A DNA stretch of 64,000 nucleotides, from contig OX387193.1 of assembly GCA_947561395.2 (NCBI GenBank), forward strand, positions 1,240,001-1,304,000, in the 5' to 3' direction. The notes under the pieces are model-generated. The model had not been told where the DNA came from. It saw nothing but the letters and a program-made list of their open reading frames with translations, and searched no databases. The position numbers and the translations under genes are program-made. The DNA is from Buxus sempervirens. Taxonomy: Eukaryota > Streptophyta > Magnoliopsida > Buxales > Buxaceae. Shown here piece by piece: positions 60,781 through 64,000 of the stretch (positions within the stretch are counted from its first letter, which is position 1; each line of letters opens with the position of its first letter).

Positions 60781-63539
60781 CTAAACTTGAACCCTCTGCT
60801 TGTACTTGGTTCTGAGCATGGATAATCTTCTCTGAAGAGGAAATTTCCCATCCTTCTTCCCCATTTTGTCCAAGTAGAAGATGACCTTTTTCAGAGTTGT
60901 CATAACCTCTTCGCTCTCACAGCCCAATTCTTTCTCTTGAATGCTCAAAACCCTATTTAGCAGGTCCACTATTTCGGCATCATCCTTTTCTAGTCTGGTC
61001 TGAATGGATACCAGACAGTCGAGAGCCTCCCCTGTCATGCAATATTGTCAGTCAATGAATCGATCAAATACCAATAAGCTACAAAAACCACTATCAGTAT
61101 GATGAGGAAAACCATCAAGAGATCACGTTTGGGTCATAATTGCTCAAGTTCTCGATCCATTTCATGGATACTTAGTTATGAGGTGAGCAATTGTAAAAAT
61201 AATAAAAGATTTACAGATAATTTCAACATCAAAAGCCAGAGCAAACTTACCCACAGGAAGAGATTCCTTTCCAAATGCCTCCTCACGAATTCGCAAAGCC
61301 TCCAGTGCCAGTTTCTCTGCCTCTTCATCCTGTTTCAGATGGTAGAGGGTAACTGCAAGATGCAACATTGGAAAGGTGATGGATTGATCATCCGGCCCCA
61401 TGGCTTTCATCATGATCCTCAAACATGTCCTCAGCAAGCGCTCAGCCTCAACAAAATTCTTTGAGCGTGAATAAGATGTTGCAAGATTTAGAAGATGGGT
61501 GACTGAGCTTGGATGTTCATTTCCTTTACATTTCTCATTGATCAACAAGCACTCTTCCAGCAGCTCCCGGCCTTCCTGGTCTCTTGAGAAAATTTGAGAT
61601 AGATGAAAGGATAAATACATTTAAAGTTAACAAATGCAAATGCAGAAGATATAGTTATCGGGTTATCTGACAAATTATGCACTTCAAATTTATGCAATTC
61701 AAATCATTGACAAACGATAGGTAAATTCTGTCATGGCTATTGAATGATTCTGTTCCTGCTGCTTTTTGTTTTGCTGTTGGATAAGTGGTTTCCTTCTTTG
61801 GTTTTTGACCTTTCCTTTTCAGCATGTGGTTGCCCACCTCTTATGGGCCCCATTTACTTTGTATCTTTTCTTCTACCTTCTCTTTAATCTAATACTTCTA
61901 TTATTCATCCAAACAAAAAAAGGACAAATGATAGGTAGATTTCACACTTTTCTTTCACCCAAGAGGTCAGTACAATGTGATCAAGCCAACATTTATCTGG
62001 TTCACAGTCTTGATTGCTTTTTATGGTCCACAATTAAATTTTATGACAGCTAATAGATATTCTGAGTTTGGCAACATAATTCATGCTTTACATTCCAAGT
62101 TGAGCTGCATGATTCTCTAATTGAGTTTTTGGTCCATTATTGATTTATGGAATTTGGCAACATTGATAAAAACCTGTAGCCCCTGTTAAAGCAACTGTAA
62201 CTTCACAAAACCATAGGGATATCATTCTTTCCAGTGATTTTATTCAAGTAATTACAGTTTTAACTCAATTTAACATATAACGAATAAAACACACTATCTC
62301 TCAATTTAAAGATTTTGATTCAAAGATCTCATGGCTCACAGTACGAGGAAGAAAAAGAAAGGAATTTCTCAATGAGAAGATGAACTATGGAGAAGCAATC
62401 AGAAGCGTCATGCATATGGCTGCAAATTCAAGAATTGATTAATAAAACAACAATAGAAATACAGGAGGCATTCAATAGATATAGTAGTAGAATATATCGA
62501 CACCATTTTTTCTCTTAATTTTGATGCAAATATAAGCTGTTAAATTCTAGTCAAAGAAACACCATATCCTTATCTTGAGTCTCCTTGAGATAAAGATCAA
62601 CATAATTACCTTCCAACAACATGGAGTAACTCTGCCAAGTCTATCCTCATCTTCTCCATAACAGTGTCATCCAGAGCCATGTAATTTGAGTCCTTAATAA
62701 CCTTTAGAGCTTTTCTATATAAATGAATAGCTTCGTCTACATTTCCTGTAAGAGATAGAGAAAGAACCCTGTTCCATGAAAATTGAAGAACTATTTCGAT
62801 TTATTAAAAAAAGAACAGATCAGAATAATTTGTGAATCAGCAACTACATGACATCCCTAGGAGTACTATGTTATAATGGCCCTGATTTCTCCATGCATTA
62901 AGAAGGTGTAAATGGTCATCAAACCAATATTCCTGCCACCAAGGCACTTATATCATCCATGTCCTACATTCACATGAACAAAATACTAATTCGGAATATT
63001 TTTATCCTATGAGTTCCAATTGGTGAACATATCTTCAAAATATGAGTCTGGGCAATTGCATCAGTTCTCATAATGATACGTGCCACAGAGCCGAAATATA
63101 ACTATTTCCTATGTCAAAACGGTTACAGACTCACCTGTTGCACACATCGCATGGGCCAGGGAACACATTGCCATTCCAACTCTCCCATCATTTTCTCCAT
63201 ATAATTTTGTATAGATGCTCACAATTCTATAAAATAAGAGAACATAGAATAAGGACAACGGAAAATTTATCAGAAAATCTGCAGAGCTTTATACATATTC
63301 AGGACAGTGAAGTAACCTATTAAAGGAATTTTCAGCATCTGCAGCCTTTCCTTCCTGAATCAAAAGATTGCCAAGACCAAATAAAGGAACCACCACATCC
63401 TCACTTTCAATACCTCTACTCAATTCCAAAATATTTATTACACGATGGTAGATCCCTACTGATTTTGTGGCCCTTCCAATAGATCCAAGTACTTTTGCCA
63501 TACCCAATAGCGGTGTGACAAGAAATGGACTGTCGAATC
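60781..63539 (-). CDS. Kinesin-light-chain-like TPR protein (3' exons, partial)
   Basis: A tetratricopeptide-repeat protein of the kinesin-light-chain/nephrocystin-3-like type, presumably a protein-interaction scaffold; its partners are unknown. Five in-phase exons, 5' to 3': 63317-63539, 63135-63226, 62610-62745, 61251-61582 and 60781-61031 (stop), about 344 codons. TPR-like helix pairs recur with about 42-residue spacing: VVPLFGLGNLLIQEGKAADA, GRVGMAMCSLAHAMCATGNV, EKMRIDLAELLHVVGR, SSVTHLLNLATSYSRSKNFV with EAERLLRTCLRIM, and FPMLHLAVTLYHLKQDEEAE. The C-terminal exon is a charged helical tail (EIVDLLNRVLSIQEKELGCE, RRLSMLRTKYKQRVQV). The gene continues beyond the right edge; 63540-64000 reads as intron. 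The closest Arabidopsis relative was not identified with confidence. Confidence 0.85.
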
Positions 63540-64000
63540 CTACAAGAAGAAGTGTTATAGTTGATTAATTTCAGCTTTCAGCAAACTACTACTGAACATT
63601 AAAAAAAAAAAAAAGTTGCCAAGATTCCAAGAGCTAAATGGAGCCACAGCATCTAAATTATCAAAACCATTTGGTGCTGATCATGGCCCTGTAAGGAAAA
63701 GAATTTCCATGATAAAGTCTAACAAACCTGCAGCATCACAAATGATACAACTCAGGAAAAATGACATTAGAATGCTCCAATTCTCAACAACATCAAGCAA
63801 CAGCAGAACATCATAATGTCTATCTCTTCAATGGTGCCCAAGGAAGTGAAATTGCATCCAGAAAATCACAACAATAAACACAACATGGATCAAGTGGAAA
63901 TGATTTAGGTTTTTACAGGAACAAAGATTTAACACTTAATTCCTGAGGACAAAAAACTATAAGGCGAATGTTTAACAAAGCTAAGTTACTCCAGTAAATC

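Overview
The window is nuclear DNA from a flowering plant, most likely a non-grass (eudicot-type) species with a repeat-rich genome. The evidence is AT-rich, T-rich spliceosomal introns, plant-specific families (a RABA3-type Rab, an STR14-type rhodanese, a plant MIP2/NBAS-like tether subunit) and plant transposon types (L1-like LINEs with RNase H, an RTE-type LINE, a tRNA-derived SINE, a MULE-type MITE, long solo LTRs). I cannot name the species. All exon boundaries below were read by hand from GT-AG sites and checked for reading phase.

Genes from left to right: VPS26 retromer subunit (+, 814-6250, 5' end outside the window); MYG1-type DHH exonuclease (+, 7379-12903); STR14-like chloroplast rhodanese-domain protein (-, 13756-16519); RABA3 small GTPase (-, 18291-19093); MFSD5/MOT2-like 12-TM major facilitator (+, 25351-29067); the very large MIP2/NBAS-like Sec39-domain tethering subunit (-, 30425-46835, 13 exons, about 2440 aa); a TIM23-type mitochondrial import protein whose 5' coding frame is broken (+, 59515-60077); and the 3' part of a kinesin-light-chain-like TPR protein (-, 60781-63539, continuing past the right edge). 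VPS26, STR14 and the MFSD5-like gene occur in this order and orientation pattern near At4g27690-At4g27720 in Arabidopsis as I recall it, which supports those calls and suggests old microsynteny.

Between and inside the genes lies a record of insertions. There is a 232-bp foldback MULE MITE with a 9-bp target duplication (21411-21642), a broken RNase H relic (22560-23240) and a SINE with a perfect 12-bp duplication (23962-24221). A 5'-truncated LINE with a perfect 16-bp duplication sits in MIP2 intron 11 (33651-34477), and an RTE-type LINE relic in MIP2 intron 7. A young 2.3-kb L1-like insertion with an uninterrupted 755-codon ORF lies just upstream of MIP2 (47592-49892). From 51.2 to 59.2 kb two DNA transposons stand almost back to back, each split by a solo LTR: a hAT-like element (51226-55282) and a PIF/Harbinger-like element (55299-59215). 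The second carries an apparently captured gene fragment. The TIM23-like gene begins 300 bp beyond it.

The genes do not form one pathway. VPS26 (endosome-to-Golgi sorting), RABA3 (post-Golgi traffic) and MIP2 (Golgi-to-ER tethering) all serve endomembrane traffic, but nothing in the sequence shows that this clustering is functional. I found no CRISPR, operon-like or viral system and no convincing tRNA or rRNA gene. The strongest leads are the TIM23 frame break, the gene-carrying Harbinger-like element and the dated nesting of mobile elements.
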